Shown here piece after piece: positions 7,355 through 14,662 of a DNA stretch of 18,446 nucleotides. Both the position numbers and the translations under genes were made by a program. Each line of letters starts with the position of its first letter. The first letter of the stretch is position 1. This DNA comes from Leptospira sp. 96542 (GTDB lineage Bacteria > Spirochaetota > Leptospiria > Leptospirales > Leptospiraceae), in contig JARJFC010000061.1 in NCBI GenBank assembly GCA_029310945.1, positions 1 to 18,446 on the forward strand, in the 5' to 3' direction. The notes beneath the pieces were generated by a model. That model was given only the letters and a program-made list of their open reading frames with translations. It ran no database searches and was not told the DNA's origin.

Positions 7355-8302
7355 TCAGACCAGTGTGTTGAGCACAGCGCCCTGCCAGCGGCCGTAACCC
7401 ACGTTGCGCCAGGCGTCGAGGCCGACCTGGATGGCGTCGTTGTCGAAGGCGAATTCGCTGTTTTCGTCCTTGACCTTCAGCTCGTTCTCGGTCTCGGTCT
7501 GGCGGATCAGCGGCTTGATGCTGCCGTCGGTGCGCATGGTGACGAACTTGTCGGTCCAGCCGGCGCTGGTGAGGCGCGGATTGACCGCCGCGCGCACCGT
7601 GAAGTTCTCGATGGCGAAGGTACTGGCCGCGGCAGCGCGCACCATGCTCAGGGCCGACATGGTTGCGGTGCTAAGACCCACCGGCACCAGCACGATGAAG
7701 GAATTCGCCATTTCGTTCAGCGGCTCGCCCTTGTCATCCTTGAAGGTGTACATCTGGCTGATGCTGGCCAGAATGGCCTGTTGCATTTCTTCCGGACTGG
7801 GCGCCGTGACACTGCCGCGCACGGTGGCGGGCAGACCGCTGATGTCCGTCGTGATGTCGTTGGACTGCGTGCCGCTGTCGCCCTCGCTGTGGTCGGTGTC
7901 GAAGAAATACTGGCCGTCATAGCAGGGCGTGGCCTCGCCGTTGACGATCAGCGTGGACAGCAGGCTGGCAAAGTGCGTGTTGCCGCGCTCGGCAAGTTCC
8001 GCCATGCGGGCCCGCAGCTGCGGGGACTTGTCGCGCCGCAGGTCGGGGATGGCGATTTCAATGGTGCTCTCGAAATGCTTGTTGGCGATGGTGATGCCGT
8101 TGGTCGTGAACCCCTTGGCGTTGCGGCCACCGATCCATTCCCGCATGGCGGGTGGCATGCCGAGCCACTTGTAGGTCTCGCTCGACTGGTCGCTGTTGAA
8201 GAGGTTCGACACGGCGTCGATCCAGCCCATGCCGGCTTGCGCCTCCAGGGCTTCGTAGTACATGCCGATGACGGCACGGCTCGAAAGGTCTTGTGCGGAC
8301 AT
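7355..8302 (-). CDS. Major capsid protein (Mu gpT family)
   Basis: The 315-residue protein begins MSAQDLSSRAVIGMYYEALEA and has the marks of Mu-like major head subunit gpT (305 residues in Mu): WIDAVSNLFNSDQSSETYKWLGMPPAMREWIGGRNAKGF near residues 27-65, ANKHFESTIEIAIPDLRRDK, and DGQYFFDTDHSEGDSGTQSN about 129-148. The late segment VRAAVNPRLTSAGWTDKFVTMRTDGSIKPLIRQTE fits the HK97-fold P-domain part. A strong GGGGA site precedes the start. The gene occupies the place of lambda E, yet belongs to the Mu family, so the head module is mosaic. No propeptide is obvious. Confidence 0.93.
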   Translation of the reverse strand: MSAQDLSSRAVIGMYYEALEAQAGMGWIDAVSNLFNSDQSSETYKWLGMPPAMREWIGGRNAKGFTTNGITIANKHFESTIEIAIPDLRRDKSPQLRARMAELAERGNTHFASLLSTLIVNGEATPCYDGQYFFDTDHSEGDSGTQSNDITTDISGLPATVRGSVTAPSPEEMQQAILASISQMYTFKDDKGEPLNEMANSFIVLVPVGLSTATMSALSMVRAAAASTFAIENFTVRAAVNPRLTSAGWTDKFVTMRTDGSIKPLIRQTETENELKVKDENSEFAFDNDAIQVGLDAWRNVGYGRWQGAVLNTLV

Positions 8303-8314
8303 TGCTGTTCCCCT

Positions 8315-8860
8315 TTACTTGGTCATACCCAGCAGCGCATTGACCTTGGCGGCCAGGCTGGCGATGGCGTTCTTGGTGGCGGTGTCGGAGATAGTCGCGA
8401 TGGTGTCGCTGGCCGTGCCCGTGGAGTTGTCGGTGAGCGCGGCGAGCGAACCCATGGATCCTCGACTGGCATCGAACTGGACGATGCCGATACCGGAGGA
8501 CACATAGCGGATCACACGACCAATCGCGCTGTTCGTGCTGGCGGTCAGAGTGAATGCGTTGTCGTCGCTCGCGTAGACGGTCTTGCCCTTGTCCGTGATG
8601 GCGAGACCACCAATCGGCAACTGCACGCGGCCCTTCTGGCGCACCTCCACGTTGATGGCGCCCGCGGCACCCGCGGAGTTGTCCGCCTTGGCGACGGCGA
8701 AGCCGAGGAACGGATCACCCGCGACGAGCGGGCGCGCGTAGCCGCTGCCGTTGTCGCCGACGGCGGCTCCTTCGTAAATGATGTCCGCCGCGATGACCGG
8801 CAGGTGGTTGCGATCGCCCAGCTCAAAGGGGCGGGCGACGTCGGTTGCAAGGGTCGTCAT
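8315..8860 (-). CDS. Head decoration/cement protein
   Basis: The 181-residue protein starts MTTLATDVARPFELGDRNHLPVIAADIIYEGAAVG with a good AGGAG site upstream. The order ELGD...PV..ADIIYEGAAVG...GYARPLVAGDPFLGFAVAKADNSAGAAG, then KGRVQLPIGG and VYASDDNAFT, is the pattern of small beta-rich proteins annotated as capsid cement or decoration proteins (DUF2190-like). They bind the outside of the shell after expansion and stabilise it. Residues from about 133 onward (GSMGSLAALTDNSTGTASDT) form a low-complexity Ser/Thr/Ala-rich extension and a final helix that could reach outward. The position between protease/scaffold and major capsid matches lambda gpD. Confidence 0.83.
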   Translation of the reverse strand: MTTLATDVARPFELGDRNHLPVIAADIIYEGAAVGDNGSGYARPLVAGDPFLGFAVAKADNSAGAAGAINVEVRQKGRVQLPIGGLAITDKGKTVYASDDNAFTLTASTNSAIGRVIRYVSSGIGIVQFDASRGSMGSLAALTDNSTGTASDTIATISDTATKNAIASLAAKVNALLGMTK

Positions 8861-8875
8861 GATGTGGACTCCTGG

Positions 8876-9325
8876 TTACTTGGACAGGACCTTCACCCGA
8901 CCGCTGGCCATCGCCTTTTCGGCGGCCAGGTAGGTGGAGAAGGTGTCGCCGAATTCGGCGCGCAGCTTGGCGCTGGCGTCCCACTTGGCCTTGCAGCGCG
9001 CTTCGAGCGGCTGGCTGGCATCTTCCGCAGCGGCGGCGGCAACCGTTGCGGCGGGCTGCACCTGCACGGGCGGCGGAGCATCGTTGGCGACGGCCGCAGC
9101 CTGCCGCGTGCGCGCGGTGCGCTCGGCGGCCAGCACGGCAGCAGCGGCCTCGGGTCCTGTGGTCTTGCCATCGAAGGCGAGGGTTTCGATCAGCGCTTCA
9201 TGGCCGGGCAGCAGTTGCGCGCGCACGGCCTGCACGCGCGCACGCTCGCTGGCAGCGGCCTCGGCTTGCACTGCGGCAAGCACGTCGGGCGCGTCAGCCG
9301 CGAGACTTTCACGGGTGATGGGCAT
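8876..9325 (-). CDS. Embedded in-frame scaffold protein, 149 residues (Nu3-like)
   Basis: Met324 of the protease gene is preceded by CAGGAG with eight bases between AGGAG and the ATG, a far better ribosome-binding site than that of the full-length gene. Translation from it gives MPITRESLAADAPDVLAAVQ and a 149-residue, mostly helical, charged product ending in FGDTFSTYLAAEKAMASGRVKVLSK. In lambda the C gene has such an internal start that yields the scaffold Nu3, nested in frame at the 3' end. The scaffold guides prohead assembly and is removed by the protease. Start use is inferred from sequence. Confidence 0.78.
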   Translation of the reverse strand: MPITRESLAADAPDVLAAVQAEAAASERARVQAVRAQLLPGHEALIETLAFDGKTTGPEAAAAVLAAERTARTRQAAAVANDAPPPVQVQPAATVAAAAAEDASQPLEARCKAKWDASAKLRAEFGDTFSTYLAAEKAMASGRVKVLSK

Positions 9326-10294
9326 GTAGGTTTCTCCTGAAAGAGAGATTGCGGGTACGAGCAACACCGGCTCGGGTGGTGTGTCGCCTTCGGCCTGCGC
9401 ACCGGCAGGCGTGGGGCTGCTGAGTGCCAACGCCGCCACGATGGCCTTGCGGCGCGTGGCGAAGCGGGCGGGATCTGCGGCCATTTGCTCAACGATGGCG
9501 TCGAGCGTGGCGAAACCGTCAATCAAGCCGGCATCCAAGGCCTGCTGGCCAATGAAGATGCGGCCGTCGGCCATGTGCTCGAGCACCACATCAGTGGAGC
9601 TGCCGCGGTTGTCTGCCACGGCGTCGACGAACACGGAGTAGAGGTGGTCCACCTGGCCCTGCAGGTACTGGGCGCCCTCTTCCGTCAAGGGCTTGTTGCT
9701 GCTGCCCATGCGCTTGTAGCGCCCGGCCGTGATCTCGGTCACCTGGGCCGCGCCCGTGGGCACGTGGGTGTGGCTGGTGACCACGCCGATGGAGCCCACC
9801 TGAACGGTGGGGCCGCTCGCATACACGGCATTGGCGGCGCTGCCGATCCAGTAAGCGGCGCTGGCCATCATGCCGTCGGTGACGGCCACGATGGGTTTGC
9901 GGTCGGACAACTCGCGCACGGTGGCCGCGAGTTCTGGCGTACCGAAAACGCTGCCACCAGGGGAGTCAATGAGCAGCACCAGACCCTTGACGCGGCTGTC
10001 TGCCATGGCGCTTTCGATCTGCGCGATGCCCATCTGCGCGCTGAAGCCGCCGCTGATGCGCGTGAACAGATTGGCCTTGGGGGCGATGACGCCCTCGATG
10101 GGCAAGACCGCGATGCCACCATCGCGCACCACGTACTCTTGCTGGTCGTTGGCGAGTGGCCGGCCCAGCCGCGCCTCGATAGCCGCAATGTCGATCTTCT
10201 CGCCGCGCAGGTGCGTGGCGTAGATGCCCTGCATCTCCACCAGCCGTTCAGGGATGATGGCCCAGGGGGCATTGACCAGATCGATGAGCTTCAT
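8876..10294 (-). CDS. S49-family capsid maturation protease with C-terminal scaffold region (lambda gpC-like)
   Basis: The 472-residue protein has an SppA/ClpP-type protease domain at about residues 60-270. VLLIDSPGGSVFG (106-118) is the oxyanion-hole glycine loop, GMMASAAYWIGSAA (141-154) carries the nucleophile Ser145, VGSIGVV (166-172) follows, and AGRYKRMG (190-197) supplies Lys194 as the likely general base of a Ser/Lys dyad. From about residue 324 the sequence becomes helical and Ala-rich, like a scaffold, and contains its own start site (separate entry). Lambda gpC (439 residues) with embedded Nu3 has the same plan. The protease would cleave scaffold and itself during prohead maturation. 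The start at 10294 has a weak ribosome-binding site. Confidence 0.93.
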   Translation of the reverse strand: MKLIDLVNAPWAIIPERLVEMQGIYATHLRGEKIDIAAIEARLGRPLANDQQEYVVRDGGIAVLPIEGVIAPKANLFTRISGGFSAQMGIAQIESAMADSRVKGLVLLIDSPGGSVFGTPELAATVRELSDRKPIVAVTDGMMASAAYWIGSAANAVYASGPTVQVGSIGVVTSHTHVPTGAAQVTEITAGRYKRMGSSNKPLTEEGAQYLQGQVDHLYSVFVDAVADNRGSSTDVVLEHMADGRIFIGQQALDAGLIDGFATLDAIVEQMAADPARFATRRKAIVAALALSSPTPAGAQAEGDTPPEPVLLVPAISLSGETYMPITRESLAADAPDVLAAVQAEAAASERARVQAVRAQLLPGHEALIETLAFDGKTTGPEAAAAVLAAERTARTRQAAAVANDAPPPVQVQPAATVAAAAAEDASQPLEARCKAKWDASAKLRAEFGDTFSTYLAAEKAMASGRVKVLSK

Positions 10295-10321
10295 AGTTCG
10301 ATTTGCGTTGGTGTAATTCTT

Positions 10322-10360
10322 GGTAGGGTCGAGAGAAAAAAATAGGGCAAATTGAGACTA
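10322..10360 (-). repeat. Intergenic direct repeat, copy 2 (pairs with 12321-12359)
   Basis: This copy begins with the TAG stop of the portal gene and runs into the 63-bp gap before the capsid protease gene. The stretch TCTCAATTTGCCCTA plus seven T is identical to copy 1, and the terminal CCTACC is also shared; four scattered mismatches lie between. The copies are about 2.0 kb apart in the same orientation and bracket the connector and portal genes. The protease gene downstream has only a weak Shine-Dalgarno sequence, so this element could matter for its expression. Confidence 0.85.
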
Positions 10361-12058
10361 CTCAGCGTTCGCAACACCCGCCCTCCGGCGCAGCTGGTCC
10401 TGTTGGTCACCTTCACCCTCTTCGTCTTCGTCGTCTGCCAAGGGATCGGGTACTGCTGCGGGTGTTGATGCAGCAGCGCCTGCAGCTGGCTCCAGGCCAG
10501 CGGCGCGCCGCTCCGCCACTTCCTTGGCGCGCTGTGCGTGTTTGGTATCCCAAGGCACGCCGTCAAAGGCCACACTCTCTGCGTCCAGCGTGCTGATGCC
10601 CAGTTCCACGCGGCCCTTGGCCGCAGTGACTTCCTTGGCCGGGTCGAGAGACCCAGGGCCATCTCCGGTCCACACGGCTTGGCACCAGGCGGCGCGCACG
10701 GTCTCGTTGGCGAAGAACCCAGGTGCGGAAATGCGGCCTTCGGCAATCTCGTCCGTCAACCACAGTTCGTAGACCGGCTGGCACAAGTTGGTGGCCAGCC
10801 AATCGCGGCGCGCACGGAAGAACTTCCACGCCAGCAACATGGCGCCGCGCGCGGCGCTGTAGCTGCTTTGGAAATGCATCACCAGCACCTCGAACGGGAT
10901 CTCCAGCGCCATGCCAATCTGACGCAGTACGGACATGACGAAGGGGTCAAACTGCGCGTTGGGCCTGCCGGGCGTGGCGGTGTCGACCTCCTCGCCTGGC
11001 AGCAGGTTCACGGCCTTTCCACTCTCCAGCGCGCCGGACCACTTGGATGCCTGCTTGACGTAGTTGTCCTGCCCCTTGTCGTCGAACAGCTCGTTGAATG
11101 CGTCCACGTCCATCTTGATGAAGACGGAGAACAGGGCGTTGGTGACGGCCGCATTCAGTTCCGCTTCGGTGTAGCGATCCAGCTGCTTGAGCGGCTCCAA
11201 AATGGGCGCGATCCACGGTACGCCACGCACCTGGCCCGGGCGCAGCACCCGGAACAGGTGCAACACATTGCGGCGGCCGGTGGATGCGCCGCGGTAGACG
11301 ATGCGCTGCCAGGTGTTGCCCGCCGCGCGCACCTCGCCAGGATGGATGCGCGCCACATGACAAGCCACGGATTCGCCGGTGGCTGCGTCCACCTCCACCC
11401 CTTCGACCAGAGTCTCTGTGTTGGCCGAACGGTTGGGGTTGCAGATGCGGTCCGCCTCCAGCAGTTGAAGCGCGAGCTGGGCTCCGCGGCCGGCGCGGGC
11501 GACGCGCGGTGTCACAACGAAGGTGTCGCCACTCTCCAGGACAGAGCGGAACGCCAGATCCTGGAAACCGTAGAAGTTGACCTTGCGGGCCAGATCCACG
11601 TCCATCGAAGCGGCCCAGAGGTTGAAGCGGTCGCGCGTGTTCTGCACCCAGACGGCCAACGCCTCGGGACTCAAGCCCAGCATGCTGGCCATGGGCGCCG
11701 GCGTGAGGCTCAGGCCCGTGCCCACCACGTTGCTGCAGGCCATGTTGACGGCGCCCACCACGACAGGCGCGTTGCGCCCCTGGTCGCGCGCTCGGCTGCG
11801 CAGTGTCGCCAGGTCCGGGTTGATGTCAGCGTTGGGTGAACCGGCGTCCGGGTTCCAGCTGCTGAGGCTGGCCTTGTCACGCCGGCCGCCGTTGTAGCCA
11901 CCCCGCCCGGCCAAGGCCTCCATGGCGCCGAGCTGCGCGCGAGCCACGGCGCGCTTTTTGGCGCGGATGGGGTCCACCACGCCGATGAGGCGGTCCAGCG
12001 CGTTGAGCTGGAACAACGCTCCCTTTATGGTCTTGGCCTGCGACACGGTCTCGCGCAT
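10358..12058 (-). CDS. Portal protein (lambda gpB family)
   Basis: The 566-residue protein forms the dodecameric ring at the capsid vertex through which DNA passes (lambda gpB, 533 residues). Recognisable lambda-portal segments are RSRARDQGRNAPVVVGAVNMACSNVVGTG near residues 86-115, FRSVLESGDTFVVTP, RVLRPGQVRGVPWIAPILEPLKQLDRYTEAE and the late EIPFEVLVMHFQSSYSAARGAMLLAWKFFRARRDWL. The C-terminal tail is Ala/Pro-rich then acidic (DPLADDEDEEGEGDQQ) and is likely flexible. The gene follows the connector by two bases. Its TAG stop forms the first codon of the second copy of the 39-bp intergenic repeat. The family call is secure. Confidence 0.95.
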   Translation of the reverse strand: MRETVSQAKTIKGALFQLNALDRLIGVVDPIRAKKRAVARAQLGAMEALAGRGGYNGGRRDKASLSSWNPDAGSPNADINPDLATLRSRARDQGRNAPVVVGAVNMACSNVVGTGLSLTPAPMASMLGLSPEALAVWVQNTRDRFNLWAASMDVDLARKVNFYGFQDLAFRSVLESGDTFVVTPRVARAGRGAQLALQLLEADRICNPNRSANTETLVEGVEVDAATGESVACHVARIHPGEVRAAGNTWQRIVYRGASTGRRNVLHLFRVLRPGQVRGVPWIAPILEPLKQLDRYTEAELNAAVTNALFSVFIKMDVDAFNELFDDKGQDNYVKQASKWSGALESGKAVNLLPGEEVDTATPGRPNAQFDPFVMSVLRQIGMALEIPFEVLVMHFQSSYSAARGAMLLAWKFFRARRDWLATNLCQPVYELWLTDEIAEGRISAPGFFANETVRAAWCQAVWTGDGPGSLDPAKEVTAAKGRVELGISTLDAESVAFDGVPWDTKHAQRAKEVAERRAAGLEPAAGAAASTPAAVPDPLADDEDEEGEGDQQDQLRRRAGVANAE

Positions 12059-12060
12059 GC

Positions 12061-12288
12061 TCAGAACCCGGGCACCATGGTGCGCGCGCGGCCACGGCCC
12101 GCAGCGCTGTTGCTTAAGTTCGCAACCTTAGCGCCCCAGTAGTCGATCATTCGGTCGATGTGTTCAGCATTGACCCGCGTCAGCTTCCGTCCAGAGACTT
12201 CGAATGCTTGACCGCTTGCCACAGCCAAGCTCGCAGCAAGCCATGCATCCAGCTGCGCCTGGGCTTGTGTCAGCGTGATTCCTGCCAT
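12061..12288 (-). CDS. Head-tail connector gpW-like protein (DUF6148)
   Basis: I prefer the ATG at 12288 (MAGITLTQAQAQLDAW), with AAAGGTGG as ribosome-binding site; a GTG at 12300 would add four residues. The 75-residue protein matches the pattern of DUF6148: an N-terminal helix ITLTQAQAQLDAWLAASLAVASGQ, a short hairpin with FEVSGRKLTRVNA, and a second helix IDRMIDYWGAKVANL. This is the helix-hairpin-helix plan of lambda gpW (68 residues), which plugs the portal and joins head to tail. Its position directly before the portal gene is where lambda has W. The stop is two bases from the portal start. The acting role is inferred from size, pattern and position. Confidence 0.82.
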   Translation of the reverse strand: MAGITLTQAQAQLDAWLAASLAVASGQAFEVSGRKLTRVNAEHIDRMIDYWGAKVANLSNSAAGRGRARTMVPGF

Positions 12289-12320
12289 GTTTGTCGCCAC
12301 CTTTCAATGACGACAATCTA

Positions 12321-12359
12321 GGTAGGTTCACGACAAAAAAATAGGGCAAATTGAGACTA
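12321..12359 (-). repeat. Intergenic direct repeat, copy 1 (pairs with 10322-10360)
   Basis: On the minus strand the element begins with the TAG stop of the helix-turn-helix gene, continues TCTCAATTTGCCCTA and a run of seven T, and ends CCTACC. The first 25 bases are identical to copy 2 and 35 of 39 match overall. It lies between the helix-turn-helix gene and the DUF6148 connector. No G+C-rich stem precedes the T run, so it is not a plain intrinsic terminator. Regulatory or recombinational roles are both possible. Confidence 0.85.
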
Positions 12360-12656
12360 GTTCGGCTCGCGTTTGATGAGGCGATACAAAGTCGCTCGAC
12401 TGATCCCCCCTTGCTCCAAAACTTCCTGCTCTGGCGCATTGGTCATGGCGTGGCGATAGATCGCCGCGCGCCGCTCCGCGCTCGGGTGTTTACCGCGCTT
12501 GGGAATTCGTACACGCAGGCCACCGGCCTCGGCGCGGATTTCCTGCTCGATGGCCTGTTCTTGCTCGGGCGTGAGCGCCACTTGCTTACGGACGCTGCTC
12601 AGCATCAGCTGGATGATGTCGGGTTCTTGACCCTCTTCCACCGCCCGCGTCATCAA
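12357..12656 (-). CDS. Small helix-turn-helix protein, 99 residues
   Basis: The start MMTRAVEEGQEPD overlaps the terminase stop (ATGA); the second ATG is also possible. Residues about 27-43 (LTPEQEQAIEQEIRAE) are helical and acidic. The stretch RIPKRGKHPSAERRAAIYRHAMTNAPEQEVLEQGGISRATLYRLIKREPN at the C-terminus holds a clear helix-turn-helix (EQEVLEQGGISRATLYRLIKR), like the DNA-binding end of resolvases and Mor/Fis-like regulators. Without a catalytic domain it is more likely a transcription or packaging regulator. Its TAG stop is the first codon of a 39-bp element repeated 2 kb downstream. Function is not known. Confidence 0.72.
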   Translation of the reverse strand: MMTRAVEEGQEPDIIQLMLSSVRKQVALTPEQEQAIEQEIRAEAGGLRVRIPKRGKHPSAERRAAIYRHAMTNAPEQEVLEQGGISRATLYRLIKREPN

Positions 12657-14662
12657 GCCCCGCGCGCCGTGCCGGCGAGGTTAAAGCGGCCCCGGCCACT
12701 GCTGCGCAGTTGCACAGCGCTGGGCTCCGCGCCGGCCTGGCTATCGAGACCAAGACCGGCAAACATGTCTTGCACGCGCGGCTGCACCGCGTCAGCGAGC
12801 TTCTGCCACATGGCCTCGGTGTAGGTGTGCAGGCCCAGGGCATGGGTGCAGAACAAGGCGTAGACCGTGCAGTCAAGCGCCTCATTGCGATGGCGCTTGG
12901 TGTTCACCCACTTGTACTCAATTCCACCGGCCACGCGCTGAGGCACACGGCTTTCTGCCGTGAGCTGGGTGTAGAACTCCGGGGTGAGGTCCTTACTGAA
13001 ATGCACGTAGCCGGGGCCGGGCTGGGTGACCTGCAGACGCCCGTAGAGCAAGTCCTTCGCGGTATCGGTGCCAACATACCAGAGGCGCACGCCGCGCTTG
13101 AGCACCTTGCCTTTCCAGTTCACGTCCTGGATAGTGGCCTTGCCCTTGATCATCTTGCTTGGGCGCGGGTCGCCGCGCACGGCAAACACGCGCTCCCGCT
13201 CGCGCAGGCGGCAGTAGTTGTAGGCCTGGTGCGTGAAGTGCCCGCCGGTGTCCACCGCCATCGCCTCGATGCGCATGGGCTGGCCGCAGGCGTGGGTGAA
13301 CGGCGTAGCGCGGAAGGCGTCGATCTTGGCCCACTCCTGCTCGTCGGCCGGATTTGCCGGGATCTCGACGTGGGCCACAACCCACATTTCTTCACCTCGC
13401 CCGATGGCCCAGACCACGATGGCGAAGCGGTTGTCTTGCACGTCCACGGCGCCGACCAGCACGAGGCCGCCCATGGGCACGGTGAAGAGGCGGTAGTCCT
13501 CGGCACGGCGGGCGAGCGCGTGCTGGTCGGCCTGGTCGAACTCCGCCTCCCACAGCTCGGCCAGGGTCTCGTTCTTGAGGCCCTGCATGGGGCCGTCGTC
13601 GCCGGCCTTGAGCTTGGCCTTGGCCTCCAGGAACTCGCGCACTATGTCGGGCCACGCACGCTGCGGGCTGTAGGCCGTCCAGAGCGGCGCAGCGGCGACG
13701 TGCCGCGGTGCCGTGGTGGGCTGGCCCTGGGCGTCGAGCCATTGTTCGGCGTGGTGGTCATACCGCCACTTTCCGCAGACGCTGACCCACATGGCGCCGC
13801 GGTCCCAGATGCGCAGGTAGTCCGCCTGGGTGATTGCGCCGAGGCAGTGCGGGCAGACGTGGCGCACGGTTGAATAGTCGGCACCGTCCCACTTGAAGCC
13901 GTGGCGCACGTCTTTGCCGCCCCAGATCAGCGGATGCTCTGCCTCGCAATGCGGGCAGACGATGCAGTAACGCATCACCGCATCGGCGTTCTGCTCGCGG
14001 TACTCGATGTGGCTCAGGCCCTTGAGGCGCACGGTGCTGCCGGAGATCAGCTTTGGGAACGGCGCACCTTCCAAGCGGCCACGGGCCAGCGTCACCGGGT
14101 CGGCGCTCTTCTCGATTTTCTGGTCGAAGCCATCCACCTCGTCCAGCATCGCCACCGCCACGGTGATGCGGCGGTATGCCCGGGCGGCCTTGCCGCCCAA
14201 GGTGTGGAGCACGGAGCCGAGGAACTTCTTGAGCTTCAATGTGTCATCGTTGCCGCCGATGGTGACCGGGTGCAGCGCCTTCACGTCGCGCAGCATGGGT
14301 TCGATCTCGGACTTGACGAAGCTGTCCCGGTCATCGTCGGTCGGCTGCCACACTGCTTGCTTGCGCCGCCGGTGCGCGGCGTTGTAGGCGATGAAGGCGA
14401 GCAGCATCTTGGTGTAGCCGACGCGCTTGGCCTTGCGGACCGTCACTTCCTCGATTGCATCGTCGCTGAACCAGTTCATCAGCCCACGCTGGAACGGGTA
14501 GGCCTCCCACTTGCCCTGCGTGTGCGAGGCCTCCGCGCTGAGGTAGAAGTGCTCGGCCGCCCAGCGGCTGAGCGACTGGGGCTTGTCAGCCTGCAGCGGC
14601 CGAAGGCCGGCGAGCACGGCGTCGAGCACCGCGCGCAGCGTGACCGTCGGCGCGCGGCTCAA
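12653..14662 (-). CDS. Terminase large subunit (lambda gpA family)
   Basis: This 669-residue protein is the motor and nuclease of DNA packaging; lambda gpA is 641 residues. A deviant Walker A (RKAKRVGYTKML, residues about 76-87) is typical of gpA-type terminases, and ITVAVAMLDEVDGF (166-179) is the Walker B with catalytic Glu175. A zinc-finger-like region has CIVCPHC (233-239) and HVCPHC (268-273). The nuclease domain starts near VLVGAVDVQDNRF (401-413), with candidate metal ligands Asp407 and Asp471 (MAVDTGGHFT), and a late EALDCTVYA segment fits the third acidic site. The domain order is complete and no frame break is seen. It overlaps the small subunit and the following helix-turn-helix gene by four bases each. 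The gpA family usually packages from cos sites, which suggests cohesive ends. Confidence 0.96.
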   Translation of the reverse strand: MSRAPTVTLRAVLDAVLAGLRPLQADKPQSLSRWAAEHFYLSAEASHTQGKWEAYPFQRGLMNWFSDDAIEEVTVRKAKRVGYTKMLLAFIAYNAAHRRRKQAVWQPTDDDRDSFVKSEIEPMLRDVKALHPVTIGGNDDTLKLKKFLGSVLHTLGGKAARAYRRITVAVAMLDEVDGFDQKIEKSADPVTLARGRLEGAPFPKLISGSTVRLKGLSHIEYREQNADAVMRYCIVCPHCEAEHPLIWGGKDVRHGFKWDGADYSTVRHVCPHCLGAITQADYLRIWDRGAMWVSVCGKWRYDHHAEQWLDAQGQPTTAPRHVAAAPLWTAYSPQRAWPDIVREFLEAKAKLKAGDDGPMQGLKNETLAELWEAEFDQADQHALARRAEDYRLFTVPMGGLVLVGAVDVQDNRFAIVVWAIGRGEEMWVVAHVEIPANPADEQEWAKIDAFRATPFTHACGQPMRIEAMAVDTGGHFTHQAYNYCRLRERERVFAVRGDPRPSKMIKGKATIQDVNWKGKVLKRGVRLWYVGTDTAKDLLYGRLQVTQPGPGYVHFSKDLTPEFYTQLTAESRVPQRVAGGIEYKWVNTKRHRNEALDCTVYALFCTHALGLHTYTEAMWQKLADAVQPRVQDMFAGLGLDSQAGAEPSAVQLRSSGRGRFNLAGTARGA

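Noticed and set aside
7781..9340. 519-residue plus-strand open frame rich in Gly, Val, His and Arg
   Set aside because: It lies antisense to the capsid, decoration and protease genes, which have clear families; composition is typical of a shadow frame.
10336..10347. T-run after the portal gene as an intrinsic terminator
   Set aside because: No G+C-rich stem precedes the seven T on the minus strand; the same holds for the copy at 12335-12346.
10538..11839. 433-residue plus-strand open frame opposite the portal gene
   Set aside because: It is antisense to a well-supported portal gene, with shadow-type composition and no domain.
12710..13873. 387-residue plus-strand open frame opposite the large terminase gene
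   Set aside because: It is antisense to the terminase with its intact ATPase and nuclease motifs, and shows no recognisable protein pattern.
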